This document shows positions 1-9,784 of a DNA stretch of 64,000 nt, piece by piece. Source of the DNA: Synergistaceae bacterium (GTDB lineage Bacteria > Synergistota > Synergistia > Synergistales > Aminobacteriaceae); NCBI GenBank assembly GCA_018436595.1, contig JAHDLC010000001.1:79060-143059 (forward strand), written 5' to 3'. The notes under the pieces are model-generated. The model was given only the letters and a program-made list of their open reading frames with translations. It was not told the DNA's origin and did not search any database. Made by a program: the position numbers and the translations under genes. Each line of letters starts with the position of its first letter. The first letter of the stretch is position 1.

Positions 1-2
1 AG

Positions 3-977
3 CGCCTTTTCGCCTCCCTTGAAGGGGCGGCGGCCAGGGGGGTGGAGTGCAGGCTCCTTGTGGACGCCCTGGGGGCCAAGCCCTTCCTGAAGAAGGACGC
101 CTCCCGCCTCCGGACCGCCGGCGTCCGGGTGGAGAAGGCCCTCCCCCAGGGACTGCTCCGCAGGACGGCCACCACGGCCCGGTATGACCTGAGGAACCAC
201 CGGAAGATCGCCGTCATCGACGGCCGTATCGGCTACACCGGCTCCCACAACGTCACCGAGCCTTCCTACGGAGGCAAGGCGGGAGGACGGCTGTGGAAGG
301 ATCTGTCCTTCCGGCTCACGGGGCCGGTGGTGCTCCAGCTCCAGGGGGTCTTCATGGAGGACTGGTACGTGGAGACCAGGGAACTTCTTCCCACGGAGCG
401 GGTCTTCCCCAGGCCTGAACGGACGGGACGGGCGATTCTCCAGACGGTGCCCAGCGGACCGTCCTACCCCCTGCAGAATTACCAGCGCCTCGTGGTGGCA
501 GCCCTCCATGGGGCAAAAAAACGGGTGGTCATCACGACTCCTTACCTCATCCCCGACGATGAGCTGCTCCACGCCCTGGAAACGGCTGCCCTTGGCGATG
601 TCAGGGTTCAGCTCGTCATACCGGAGCGGAGCGACCAGTTCCTCGTGGGGAGCGCCGCCAAGGCCTACTTCGACGTCCTCCTGGACATGGGCGTGGAAAT
701 CTATCTTTTCCAGGACCACATCCTCCATTCCAAGACCATGACCGTGGACCACAGTCTCGCCTTCCTGGGAACGAGCAACTTCGACATCCGCTCCTTCGCC
801 CTCAATTTCGAGCTGAACCTCGTGCTCTACGGAACGGACGAGACATCGGCCATCCGGATGGCCCAGGAACGGTACATCGCGGAATCGCGGCGGCTGACCG
901 CGGAAGAATGGAGCAGACGCCCCCGGGCCCTGCGGGTGGTCCACGGGGTGACCAAGCTCTTCAGCCCCCTTCTCTAG
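3..977 (+). CDS. Cardiolipin synthase / phospholipase D family protein, 5' truncated by window edge
   Basis: The frame is open from the first bases of the window, so the start lies upstream. The translation carries two HKD phospholipase D motifs, HRKIAVID near residue 67 and HSKTMTVD near residue 243, each followed by the GSHN/GTSN residues usual in these enzymes. This pairing is typical of bacterial cardiolipin synthases, which join phosphatidylglycerol with a second phospholipid at the membrane. The N-terminal membrane helices of that family would be in the missing part. The gene is followed after 33 bases by the HD-GYP sensor on the same strand. A general PLD-type phosphodiesterase is the alternative. 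Confidence 0.87.
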   Translation, partial: RLFASLEGAAARGVECRLLVDALGAKPFLKKDASRLRTAGVRVEKALPQGLLRRTATTARYDLRNHRKIAVIDGRIGYTGSHNVTEPSYGGKAGGRLWKDLSFRLTGPVVLQLQGVFMEDWYVETRELLPTERVFPRPERTGRAILQTVPSGPSYPLQNYQRLVVAALHGAKKRVVITTPYLIPDDELLHALETAALGDVRVQLVIPERSDQFLVGSAAKAYFDVLLDMGVEIYLFQDHILHSKTMTVDHSLAFLGTSNFDIRSFALNFELNLVLYGTDETSAIRMAQERYIAESRRLTAEEWSRRPRALRVVHGVTKLFSPLL

Positions 978-1010
978 GCGGGGGCGGAGCCTCTTGGAGG
1001 GCTGGCAGGG

Positions 1011-3077
1011 ATGAAAAGACCGGTTTTCCTGACGTCGGGCGTTCTTACGGGCCTTTTCTGCGGCGCGATGATCCTTCTGTCCTGGGGAGCCTTTTACCTG
1101 CAGCTGAAGACGGACAGGGAGAGGACGGTGAGGAACGCCTTTCTTCAGACGGACAACCTCGCCAGGACCTTCGAGGAGCATTCCCTGAGGACGGTGGAAA
1201 ACGTCAGGCAGGTTCTTTTCTCGCTGAAGGAAATCTACGAGAAAAGGGGAGGAGGGGTGGTGCGGACCTTCGAGGAAGCTGCGAACGCCTCGGTTGCCCG
1301 GTACGCCATCCGAAGCCGGGAAGCCCAGGGAAACCTCTTCAACCTGCTGAGTATCGCCGATGAAAACGGAGACCTCGTCCTGAGCAGCCAGGTACCCTTC
1401 AATCCGGTCAATATAGTGGCCAGGCCCTTCTTCCGGGCCCACCGGGACGGCGAAAAGGGATTCCTCGTGGGGGCCCCCATTCTCGGCACGGCCACAGGAA
1501 AATGGTACATCCCCATGAGTCTTCCGATTGAAAAACCTGACGGCTCCTTCGGCGGAGTTGTCCTCGCCTCCGTGAACCCCTTCTATTTTTCCGGCTTTTA
1601 CCGCCAGGTCAGTCTCGGTGCCCGGGGAACCGTCCTCCTCGTGGGTGCCGGGGGAACAATACTCGCGGGGACGGTGGAGGGAGGCGAAACCCCCTTCGGA
1701 GCCTCCATCGCGGACAGCGGGCTGTTGACGGCAATGAAGGCCGGAGAGGCGGGGGCGCTGGAGTGCGCGGGGCTGCCGGACGGCATCCTGAGGCTTTTCA
1801 GCTACAGGAAGGTGTCTCCGTACCCTCTGTATGTCGTCGCCGGAAGGGAGAAGAACGGCGTTTTCGCGGAATACCGCAGAAGGAGGGCGGCGGGTCTCTT
1901 CAGCCTTGTGGTGTTCAATGCTTTCGTTCTTGTGTTCTTCGGGGCCTCGGTTCGGGCCCTGAAGAAAGAGCGGCAGGCGGAGGAGCGGTTCCGGAACTTC
2001 TTCGAGCAGAACAGCGTCGGGTTCGCCCTTGTCGCAGCAGACAGCGCCTGGATTCATTTCAACGGGAAGCTCTGCGAGATGCTTGGGTACAGCCGGGAAG
2101 AGCTGATGAACCTCCCATGGAAAAAACTGACGCCGCCGGACGTCCTGGAAAGGGAACTCCCCATTTTTGAAAAGGCTTTATGGAGCGGCACCAGCGATTT
2201 TTTCCTTGAAAAGCAGTACGTCAGGAAAGACGGCGTCAGGATCGACGTGGATGTAACCACAAAGATCATGAAGAATGCCGACGGTTCGGTACGCTATTTC
2301 GCGTCCATCATCCAGGATGTCTCGGAACGGAAGAAGGGCGAACGGCTCCTTGAGAAGCGGGCGGCGGAGCTGGAGAAGCACCGGGAGGCCATCATCGACG
2401 GCATGGCCGTCCTGGCGGAATACCGGGATATGGGAACAGGCAACCATGTCCGCAGGACGAAGCAGTATGTGAAGCTGCTCCTCGAGCGGTCGGGGAGCGC
2501 GTCCCTCTTTCCGGAGAAGGACCTGCCCATGATCTGGCAGTGCGCGGTCCTCCACGATATCGGAAAGGTGGGGGTGCCGGACGCCGTGCTGCTGAAGCCG
2601 GGCGGGCTGACACCGGAGGAATTCGGCGTCATCCGGCGGCACCCGTCCATCGGCAGCGACGTGCTGCTCCGGGCGGAGGAACTCCTGGGCAGCGATTCCT
2701 TCATCACCTACGCGCGACAGATCACGGAGTACCACCACGAGCGGTGGGATGGCACGGGGTACCCCCACGGCCTGGCCGGGGAGGACATTCCCGTTCTTGC
2801 CCGCATCACCGCCATCGCCGATGTCTACGACGCCCTCATCTCGAGAAGGCCCTACAAGGAGCCTCTTCCCCACGAAGCGGCGGTGGAGCAGATCCGGGCC
2901 GGTTCCGGAACCCTGTTCGATCCCCGGCTCGTGGAGGTGTTTCTCGGCTGTGCCGGGGAATTTGACGAAATAGCGAAAAACAATGCCGATGAAGGGCCGT
3001 CCGGGACAGAGGAAACAGAATCCGGGAATGTCCCCGGAGAGGGCGGAACGGGGCGGCGGGGGAGGGATCCATCCTGA
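1011..3077 (+). CDS. Membrane sensor with Cache-like, PAS and HD-GYP domains (c-di-GMP phosphodiesterase)
   Basis: A 688-residue protein. A membrane segment near residues 7-28 and a second near 298-318 bracket an extracytoplasmic Cache-like sensor region. A PAS domain follows (about 325-445), then an HD-GYP domain (about 455-640) with LHDIGK, YHHERWDGTGYP and the usual downstream metal-site residues, so it looks catalytically complete. HD-GYP domains hydrolyse c-di-GMP. The start is supported by GGAGGG about 11 bases upstream. The C-terminal tail of roughly 30 residues is Gly/Glu-rich and low-complexity. The stop overlaps the proposed CTG start of the next gene. The ligand cannot be told. Confidence 0.9.
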   Translation: MKRPVFLTSGVLTGLFCGAMILLSWGAFYLQLKTDRERTVRNAFLQTDNLARTFEEHSLRTVENVRQVLFSLKEIYEKRGGGVVRTFEEAANASVARYAIRSREAQGNLFNLLSIADENGDLVLSSQVPFNPVNIVARPFFRAHRDGEKGFLVGAPILGTATGKWYIPMSLPIEKPDGSFGGVVLASVNPFYFSGFYRQVSLGARGTVLLVGAGGTILAGTVEGGETPFGASIADSGLLTAMKAGEAGALECAGLPDGILRLFSYRKVSPYPLYVVAGREKNGVFAEYRRRRAAGLFSLVVFNAFVLVFFGASVRALKKERQAEERFRNFFEQNSVGFALVAADSAWIHFNGKLCEMLGYSREELMNLPWKKLTPPDVLERELPIFEKALWSGTSDFFLEKQYVRKDGVRIDVDVTTKIMKNADGSVRYFASIIQDVSERKKGERLLEKRAAELEKHREAIIDGMAVLAEYRDMGTGNHVRRTKQYVKLLLERSGSASLFPEKDLPMIWQCAVLHDIGKVGVPDAVLLKPGGLTPEEFGVIRRHPSIGSDVLLRAEELLGSDSFITYARQITEYHHERWDGTGYPHGLAGEDIPVLARITAIADVYDALISRRPYKEPLPHEAAVEQIRAGSGTLFDPRLVEVFLGCAGEFDEIAKNNADEGPSGTEETESGNVPGEGGTGRRGRDPS

Positions 3078-4051
3078 CCGGAAGCAGCGGCGGAGAGCGG
3101 AAAATAGGGCTTGCCCTGGGGAGCGGCGCGGCCCGGGGGATGGCCCATATAGGGGTGCTCCAGGCCCTTGAAGGGGCGGGGATACGGCCGGATATCATCG
3201 CGGGGACGAGCATCGGCGCCCTGGTGGGAGGAGTGTACGCCGCCGGGAAGCTCGACGAACTGGAGGAGGTCTCCCTCGGTCTGGACTGGAAAAAGGCCGC
3301 CGGGTATTTTCTGGAGGTCTCTTTTCCCCGGTCGGGGCTCATCGAGGGGACGAAGGTGACGGACTTTCTCTCGGAAATCGTGGGTTCCGCGAAGATCGGC
3401 GCCCTTCCGGTGCGGTACGCTTCGGTGGCGGCGGACGTGATGACCGGAAACGAGGTGGTGATCAGCGACGGAGACCTTGTCTCCGCCATCCGGGCCAGTA
3501 TCTCCGTGCCCGGCATTTTCACCCCGGCACGGCGGAACGGGAGCTTCCTCGTTGACGGAGGGCTGGTGAATCCAGTGCCTGTCAGCGTCTGCCGGGCAAT
3601 GGGCGCGGACGTGGTCATTGCCGTGGATCTGAACAACGGCCGGGTGAAGGAGGCCCCCCAGGCCGGACTTCCGGAGAAGACTTCACCGGAAGGCGGTCCG
3701 GGACGGAGCGGAGTTGCCGCGGTGGAGATTTTCGCATGGCTTGAGAAGAAGACAAGCGGTTTTGATGTCCGTTTTCTCGAGCCGGTGAAGGAATGGATGT
3801 CCCGGGATCCTGCTCCGGGTATTTTTGACGTGCTCGGCAATTCGCTCCGCATCATGGAGGAGCAGATCGCCGCGGCGCGCCTGGAAATCGACCGGCCGGA
3901 CATGCTGATCCGCCCGGCGGTGGGGAATGTCCGTTTTCTCGAGTTTCATCTCGCCGGGGAGATGATCGCCGAAGGCTTCCGTTCGGCGAAAGAGGTTCTT
4001 GCCGGGGGAGCGGTCCCGGAACAGGGAAGGGGCGGGGCTTCGGAGATCTGA
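3074..4051 (+). CDS. Patatin-like phospholipase, probable CTG start
   Basis: The patatin fold is shown by the glycine-rich oxyanion segment (GLALGSGAARGMAHIG), the nucleophile elbow GTSIG and the catalytic aspartate in VDGG. Such proteins hydrolyse acyl esters of lipids. The first in-frame ATG (3140) lies inside the oxyanion loop and would destroy it. No ATG, GTG or TTG occurs in frame between the upstream stop at 2990 and that point. CTG at 3074 sits 7 bases after GGAGGG and overlaps the previous stop as CTGA, so it is the best start. Length then is 325 residues, normal for the family. Likely co-transcribed with the HD-GYP gene. Confidence 0.85.
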   Translation: MTGSSGGERKIGLALGSGAARGMAHIGVLQALEGAGIRPDIIAGTSIGALVGGVYAAGKLDELEEVSLGLDWKKAAGYFLEVSFPRSGLIEGTKVTDFLSEIVGSAKIGALPVRYASVAADVMTGNEVVISDGDLVSAIRASISVPGIFTPARRNGSFLVDGGLVNPVPVSVCRAMGADVVIAVDLNNGRVKEAPQAGLPEKTSPEGGPGRSGVAAVEIFAWLEKKTSGFDVRFLEPVKEWMSRDPAPGIFDVLGNSLRIMEEQIAAARLEIDRPDMLIRPAVGNVRFLEFHLAGEMIAEGFRSAKEVLAGGAVPEQGRGGASEI

Positions 4052-4092
4052 AGCTCCGGAAGGGAAGGTACGGAACGGACACAAGGGAGGGA

Positions 4093-5202
4093 ATGGCCAT
4101 GGCGGCACAACCGAAAGGTCCCTGGTTCCAGAGGTTCCTGATCAACTTTTTCACCGTTGTCCTGGCGGTGCTTGTCTTCTGGGTTCTCGGCTTTCTCATG
4201 GAAGATATCGAATCCATCCGGGGACCGCAGTACAGGGATATCGAGGCCCGGTACGTGGACAGGGGGCTTGTGGAAAAGTCGAAACAGCTTGCGGAAGAGA
4301 TCGCCGGTGCCGGCAGGGCGATAGAAGCCAAGCGGGAAGAGATGAGGATTCTCAGCGACAGTTCGTCAAACCTCCAGGGGACCATCAACCAGCTGATCGA
4401 ACTGCAGAAACTCACCATCCAGAAGTCCCTCTCCCTGCCCGAGGCCCATTCAGCAAACCTTTCCGAGAGTCTCGCCGGTTTTCTTGAAAGCCGGAAACGC
4501 TACCAGGCCTACATTGCCGAACTTTCAGCCCTGTCTGAGCGGAAAAGGATCCTCGAATCGGAACTGGCCGGGATCGAGAAGACCATCGAAGAGCAGAGGA
4601 AACCTGCCCGGAAAGAGTACGAACGGCTGGACGAGAAGCATAATCTCAGGCTGGCCGCCTTCCAGCTGGCGGTTCTGCTCCCCCTGCTGGCCGCCGGGGG
4701 GTACCTTGCCGCCAGGAAAAGAGGGAGCGTCTACTTTCCCCTTTTTCTCGCCTTCGGCGGCGCGGTGCTTGTGAAATCGGCCCTCGTGATCCACAGGTAT
4801 TTCCCGACGCGCTACTTCAAGTATGTCATTGTCCTCGGGCTTCTCGCGGCGGTCGTCAGGATCCTGGTCACCATCATCAGGATCGTGGCCTTCCCCAGGG
4901 CCCAGTGGCTTACGAAGCAGTACCGGGAGGCTTACGAGCGGTTCCTGTGCCCGGTCTGCGAGTATCCTATCCGGACAGGCCCGAGGAAGTTCATGTTCTG
5001 GACACGGCGCACGGTGAACAGGGTTCCCCTGTCGAACGGCGGAGAGGAAGAGAAGCCCTATACCTGCCCGGCTTGCGGGACCCGGCTGTTCGAGGAGTGT
5101 GAGGTCTGCGGCCGAATGCGGCACTCTCTTCTTCCCTTCTGCCTCCACTGCGGGGCGGAGAAAAAAATCGCCGGGGACGCCGAAAAGGAGAAGAGCCGGT
5201 AA
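4093..5202 (+). CDS. Membrane protein with coiled coil and C-terminal zinc ribbons, unknown function
   Basis: Not recognised as a named family. One membrane helix lies at about residues 15-37, followed by a long charged region with coiled-coil character (about 55-185). Three more hydrophobic helices follow (about 190-270). The cytoplasmic-looking C-terminus has several CxxC pairs (CPVC, CPAC, CEVC, CLHC) that would form tandem zinc ribbons. The layout suggests a membrane-anchored scaffold rather than an enzyme. ATG 4099 may be the true start, because GGGAGG at 4085-4090 is spaced better for it than for 4093. It follows the patatin gene by 41 bases and may belong to the same transcript. Confidence 0.7.
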   Translation: MAMAAQPKGPWFQRFLINFFTVVLAVLVFWVLGFLMEDIESIRGPQYRDIEARYVDRGLVEKSKQLAEEIAGAGRAIEAKREEMRILSDSSSNLQGTINQLIELQKLTIQKSLSLPEAHSANLSESLAGFLESRKRYQAYIAELSALSERKRILESELAGIEKTIEEQRKPARKEYERLDEKHNLRLAAFQLAVLLPLLAAGGYLAARKRGSVYFPLFLAFGGAVLVKSALVIHRYFPTRYFKYVIVLGLLAAVVRILVTIIRIVAFPRAQWLTKQYREAYERFLCPVCEYPIRTGPRKFMFWTRRTVNRVPLSNGGEEEKPYTCPACGTRLFEECEVCGRMRHSLLPFCLHCGAEKKIAGDAEKEKSR

Positions 5203-5272
5203 CAGCACCGGCGGAACAGGGAGACCAGGGGGAGAGGGCACGCCGGAAAGCGGACGTCCCGGAGGAGAGCCT

Positions 5273-6574
5273 TCAGTCCAGGGTCATCACTTTTTCCAGA
5301 AGAGGACTGCGGATGAGGGCGGAGGGGAACAGCACGTTCCCGTAGAAGGGGACGGGAGAAAAGTAGGAAGACCTTTTTCCGCCGAAGAGATCGACACCTG
5401 CCGTTTCGCAGGCTTTCCAGATGAGTTCCGTGCAGTACATCGCTTTCTCGTCCCGGTTATCGAAGAGATCATCGAAGGGCCTTTCCTCGAGGAAATATCC
5501 CCAGGCTGCCCTGCCGGCCCTTTCTGCCGCCCGTGTATTCCCTTTCAGGCGATACACCTCGGCCTTTTCTATCTCGAAGGGCGACAGAAATTCCTGCAGG
5601 GGCTCCATCTCAACCCGTTCCGACTCAGGGGAGGCATGGATCACCCAGGGGAGTCCGCCCGACCATCGCACCATGCCGCTGTGGGAAAAATCGTCGGGGC
5701 GGCTGAAGAAAAAGAGAAGGGCTTTGCTCCTCCAGGATTTTCCGTTCACGAGAATGATGTCGCCGTTTTCGAACCGCTCGGGCGTAAATTTAAAGGGTTC
5801 CGGGGGAGGAAGGGGCAGCGCTTCCCTCTCGTGCCGCCAGGTCAGTCCCTCGGCCTCTTTCGGCGGAACCGGCGTGGAAAGCCGCAGGGAAACATCGTCC
5901 ACGCGGAGAATCCAGCGTGAGGCGGGAAGGGGAAAGTCAGCTAAATCGAGCAGGGGGTCAAGTCCGGCGATATCCTTCCGGAAAGCGTCCGTCTGGTCCT
6001 GACCGTTGATCCGGATCCTGGCGTTTCCCATCGTTATTTTCCTGCCGTCCTCCACGGCAAGGATTCCCGTCGTTTCGACCCGGATGGTGCCGAATCCCGT
6101 TTCCCGTTTTCCGGCGACCAGTACCGACCCGGGAAGAAAATCGATGGAAATGCTGCCCCGGCGGGATGGAAAGGACCCGAGGGCATCATTGATGTCTTTC
6201 TCGAGGATCACCACTTCCGCATTGGTCCGGAGGGCGTCCTTCACCCTGAGGGAACGGGGCCGGCCGGGACGCCATTCCCCGGGAGCATTCAGCTCGAGGA
6301 AGGAAAATTCGGCGGCGATCCTTTCCACCCGGAGTCCCCCGAAACTCGCTCCCCGGATGACAAAAGAGGCGTGCCGTATCCGGCCCTCCCGGTCAGGGGG
6401 TTCGTCCATGCGGAGTTCTATCGAATCGGGGTTCGTAACGGAATGGAGAAAGACAAAAAAGGAATGGCCGCTGTCCGGAGGAGGGGAGGGATGGGGCGGA
6501 CCGTTGCCGAAAGCGGGAATGGAGAGAACCTGTATAAGGAAAAGATACAGCATCGGAACGAAGCTTTTTCTCAT
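5273..6574 (-). CDS. Secreted protein fusing a DUF2993-like domain to a YiiX-like permuted papain-fold domain
   Basis: The start chosen has GGAGGAAGG eight bases upstream and opens a clear signal peptide ending in IPAFG. In-frame codons further upstream have no such site. Residues about 45-245 resemble DUF2993/LmeA, proteins thought to bind lipids: V-x-E-x-D-I motif, short beta-rich segments and a pattern of G-x-L-x-V-x-D-G. Residues about 275-430 look like the YiiX/YebB permuted NlpC/P60 family, with GDIILVNG, the histidine in FSHSGMV and the cysteine in YCTELIW as likely catalytic pair. That family cleaves amide bonds in peptides or lipid-linked substrates. The gene is alone and faces the zinc-ribbon gene. 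Confidence 0.72.
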   Translation of the reverse strand: MRKSFVPMLYLFLIQVLSIPAFGNGPPHPSPPPDSGHSFFVFLHSVTNPDSIELRMDEPPDREGRIRHASFVIRGASFGGLRVERIAAEFSFLELNAPGEWRPGRPRSLRVKDALRTNAEVVILEKDINDALGSFPSRRGSISIDFLPGSVLVAGKRETGFGTIRVETTGILAVEDGRKITMGNARIRINGQDQTDAFRKDIAGLDPLLDLADFPLPASRWILRVDDVSLRLSTPVPPKEAEGLTWRHEREALPLPPPEPFKFTPERFENGDIILVNGKSWRSKALLFFFSRPDDFSHSGMVRWSGGLPWVIHASPESERVEMEPLQEFLSPFEIEKAEVYRLKGNTRAAERAGRAAWGYFLEERPFDDLFDNRDEKAMYCTELIWKACETAGVDLFGGKRSSYFSPVPFYGNVLFPSALIRSPLLEKVMTLD

Positions 6575-6778
6575 GGCCCTTCCTCCGCGGGTGTTCCCAC
6601 CAGTATACGAAAAGCAGCCGAATTCTGAGGAATGCCGTCTCATTCGGGGCTCGACCATGGAAATCCCCGGAAAAAGTGTAGTCTATTTTTTTCATCCAGT
6701 CCAGAGCCGGAATTGCCCTACCCGTTGGAAATGACTGCATGAGCACGGCCTTTTCCTTCCGGAACCCTTTGCCCGAAG

Positions 6779-9499
6779 TCAGGAGGAAGAGGCGGAATCC
6801 GATGCCCGGGCCATGGCGAGGAGAATATCGGCGACTGTCGGGTCGAGAACCGTGCCCCTCAGCTTTCCGAGCTGTTCCAGGACTTCTTCTCCGGTCATTC
6901 TGCCCTCTTCCAGGGACTCCATAAAATCGTCGAAGACTTCTCCGGCGCGCAGAATCCTTGCCATGGGGGGGATTTCCTCCCCTCCGATCCCCCTGGGGTA
7001 TCCCGATCCGTCCCAGTTCTCGTGGTGGCTGAGGATTTCTTCCGCCAGGTCCAAGGTGTCCTCGAACAGGTTCAGGATCCTGAAACCTGCCACCGGATGC
7101 TGGGCCATCTCCCTGTCCAGGTACTGATCCATGGGCTGGAGTTCATTTCCCTTGTCCAGAATATCCTCGCCGAGGATGATCTTCCCGATATCATGAAGAT
7201 ACCCCGCTTCCGTCAGCTTCCGTATTTCCGTCTCCGACATCTTCATGGAGCGGCCTATCTCTCTGCACATCCGGCTCATGTTCTCCGAGTGCTTCTTTTC
7301 CCGGGGGCTTTTTTCGTGAAGGGTCTCCATGATGGTACCGATCATCTCTGAACCGACCGCTTTGCGGTTGAGGCTCTTCTGCTTGTACATGGCCTCCTCG
7401 GCGTCCTTCACGGTCTCTTCGGCGGGGTCGCCGGGTACAGCCTTCACCGCGCAGCCCACGGCAATGCTTGCCTTGATGGCATTGACGCGGACCTTCGAGA
7501 ACTCTTCCCTGATCCTGACGATGATTTTTTCGGCAGTACCTGCCGTTGTGCGGGGAAGAATGATGGTGAACTCGTCTCCTCCCACCCTGGAGATGATGTC
7601 GCCCTCCCTGCAGCTCTTTCTCAGGGCTTCCGCCGCCTTTTTCAGCAGTTCGTCCCCGGCTGCGTGGCCGAAGACGTCGTTCGTCAGCTTCAGGCCGTTC
7701 AGATCCCCGAAGATAATCGTGAGGGGCAGGTTTTCCTCCCTGTTCAGCCTCTTCAGTTCCTCTTCGAAGTACGCCCTGTTGTACAGGCCGGTGAGGCTGT
7801 CGTGGTAGGTCAGGTAATTGATGTGCGCCTGGCTTTTCCTTCGCTCGGTGTTGTCCGTGAAGGTAATCACGGCACCGACGATTTCCCCGTTCCGGAACTG
7901 GGGGAACGACGAGTATGCCACGTCCAGGGGCGTACCGCCGGATGTCCAGAACACCTCGTCATCCACGTGGAAACCTCTTCCAGTCCGGAGTGTGGCGTGG
8001 ATTTTACATTCCTCGAGCTCCATGAGCCTGCCGTTCCTGTAAGCGTAATGGATCAGGAAATGCATATTCCTGCCGGCCAGATCCTCAAAACGTCCGAACC
8101 CAAGCATGCGCAGGCAGCTTGCGTTTGCGAAGGTGCAGCTCCCGTCCCTGTCGATGCCGTATATGCCTTCCGCGGCGGAATCCAGGATCAGCTCCAGGTG
8201 TTCCCTGTTGTGGGCCAGCTCCCGGTTTCGCTCCCCGAGTTCAGCGGTCCTCTCTTTCACGATTTCCTCCAGGGAGGAAAACAGGGCCTGCAGCCTTTCG
8301 GCCATGGCGTTGAGGGCCGTGGCCACCCGGCCGATTTCGTCGTTTCTCCGCACCTCCGCCCTCCGTGAGAGGTCCCCCGATGAGAGGCGTTCAGCCGTCA
8401 GGACGAGATCTTCCATCGGCCTCATCAGGACGTTTGCAGCCTTCGCGCATAGAATCGCCGCCAGTGTCACGGCAAGGACCGCCAGCAGAAGGGAGAACCT
8501 CATGTTCCGGAAAATCCCCGCCGTAAAGGTGCTTTCGGGAAGGGCCAAAAGAATGATCCAGTCGATGCCTTCCCTGCGGTATTCATTAAAATGGACGATA
8601 TAGCGGTCCTGCCCGTCGCTCACCCTGACGATTTTCTCCCCTGCGGTTTCGTGAATCTTCATCGCCTGCTGAAGTACCGCGTTTTTCCCGTCGGCCAGGG
8701 TCAGCCTGCGGAAGGTGCCGTCAGGACGGATTTCGAAATTCGCCATGCCCAGGGAATTTCCGATAAGGGCCCCCGTCTTTCTCTCCACGATTGCCGCCGT
8801 GCCGTTCCCTTCCCCGGCGATTTCCTCCAGGGAGGAGTTGATTCGGGACAGGGTGACGTGGGCGCCGAGGACCCCCCGCAGTTTCCCGTTGCTTTCCCTG
8901 ACCGGAGCGGCGGCGGAGACGGCAAGGTCTGCCATGATGAAGTGTCTGTAGACGGGGGAAAAAACAGTTTTTCCAAGGTCTTTGGCGGTCCTGTACCAGT
9001 CCCTGGTCCTCGGGTCGAAGGGTCCGGCCTTCACAGCGAGCTTACCGGCGGTGGAATGTTCCCCCAGGGTGAAATACCACGAAGCACCTCCGGTGGACCG
9101 GTCGTTCCTCATGATCTCGATTCCGCCGGCGCTGTTTCTGCGGGCGCCGTAATACTCGCCGTCCTCTGAACCGAAACTGAAGCTGTACAGCCCCTCGCTG
9201 TGCGTCTGGAGGACGGAAGTGAAAAAACGCTCCCGCTGGGTTTCATTCCCCATGTCGATGACGCCCTTTTCGATCTGGTCCCTGTACACCTCCACGAGAT
9301 GGGCGGGGGTATTCATGTGTTCACCGATCCTGCCGGATATGCGCCCGTTCAGCTCATCGGCCAGGAATGCCGCGGTCCCGGCCGTTGACGACAGCCACCC
9401 CGAGAAGATGAAATATCCCACGACTGTGCAGGAGGACACGATAAGAACGATGAAAAGAAGCACGCCGATGCTTTTGATGGAGAGACTTTTTAAGTTCAT
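6779..9499 (-). CDS. Membrane receptor with Cache, HAMP, PAS, GGDEF and HD-GYP domains
   Basis: Start ATG at 9499 follows AGGTGG and gives an N-terminal membrane helix; the frame continues upstream but without a ribosome site. Order: helix, double-Cache-like sensor (about 40-320), second helix, HAMP (about 350-400), PAS (about 440-550), GGDEF (about 570-730) and HD-GYP (about 740-900). The cyclase motif is intact (VGGDEF). The phosphodiesterase domain has LHDIGK and HHENWDGSGYP, so both activities are possible on paper. It is a close paralogue of the gene at 10105-12834. The sensor ligand is unknown; amino-acid-like ligands are common for Cache domains. Confidence 0.9.
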   Translation of the reverse strand: MNLKSLSIKSIGVLLFIVLIVSSCTVVGYFIFSGWLSSTAGTAAFLADELNGRISGRIGEHMNTPAHLVEVYRDQIEKGVIDMGNETQRERFFTSVLQTHSEGLYSFSFGSEDGEYYGARRNSAGGIEIMRNDRSTGGASWYFTLGEHSTAGKLAVKAGPFDPRTRDWYRTAKDLGKTVFSPVYRHFIMADLAVSAAAPVRESNGKLRGVLGAHVTLSRINSSLEEIAGEGNGTAAIVERKTGALIGNSLGMANFEIRPDGTFRRLTLADGKNAVLQQAMKIHETAGEKIVRVSDGQDRYIVHFNEYRREGIDWIILLALPESTFTAGIFRNMRFSLLLAVLAVTLAAILCAKAANVLMRPMEDLVLTAERLSSGDLSRRAEVRRNDEIGRVATALNAMAERLQALFSSLEEIVKERTAELGERNRELAHNREHLELILDSAAEGIYGIDRDGSCTFANASCLRMLGFGRFEDLAGRNMHFLIHYAYRNGRLMELEECKIHATLRTGRGFHVDDEVFWTSGGTPLDVAYSSFPQFRNGEIVGAVITFTDNTERRKSQAHINYLTYHDSLTGLYNRAYFEEELKRLNREENLPLTIIFGDLNGLKLTNDVFGHAAGDELLKKAAEALRKSCREGDIISRVGGDEFTIILPRTTAGTAEKIIVRIREEFSKVRVNAIKASIAVGCAVKAVPGDPAEETVKDAEEAMYKQKSLNRKAVGSEMIGTIMETLHEKSPREKKHSENMSRMCREIGRSMKMSETEIRKLTEAGYLHDIGKIILGEDILDKGNELQPMDQYLDREMAQHPVAGFRILNLFEDTLDLAEEILSHHENWDGSGYPRGIGGEEIPPMARILRAGEVFDDFMESLEEGRMTGEEVLEQLGKLRGTVLDPTVADILLAMARASDSASSS

Positions 9500-9784
9500 T
9501 TCCACCTCTCGTTTTCTCCGGAACAAGGAAGACTGAAGGTACGGGAAACAACCGCACAAGCGCGGGAACCCTTCTGTTTCGTCCTGCACGGAAAGAGAGC
9601 GAGGCTCATCCGTTCTTTGCCCCACTGATGTACTGAAAACTGATTTTACAGCCTTCAGGGTATTTTGTCTCTGTTTTGTCGTTTTTCCTTCATTGTTCTT
9701 GTTTTTCTGCGGAACCTCTTGCGCCGGGAGGAAGAGTGGGGTAGGGTATCGGAAGGCAAGCCCCCGGAAGGAGATGTCATATCC

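Noticed and set aside
2836..3903. Minus-strand frame over the HD-GYP end and patatin gene
   Set aside because: Ser/Pro/Arg-rich shadow translation; both plus-strand genes carry catalytic motifs.
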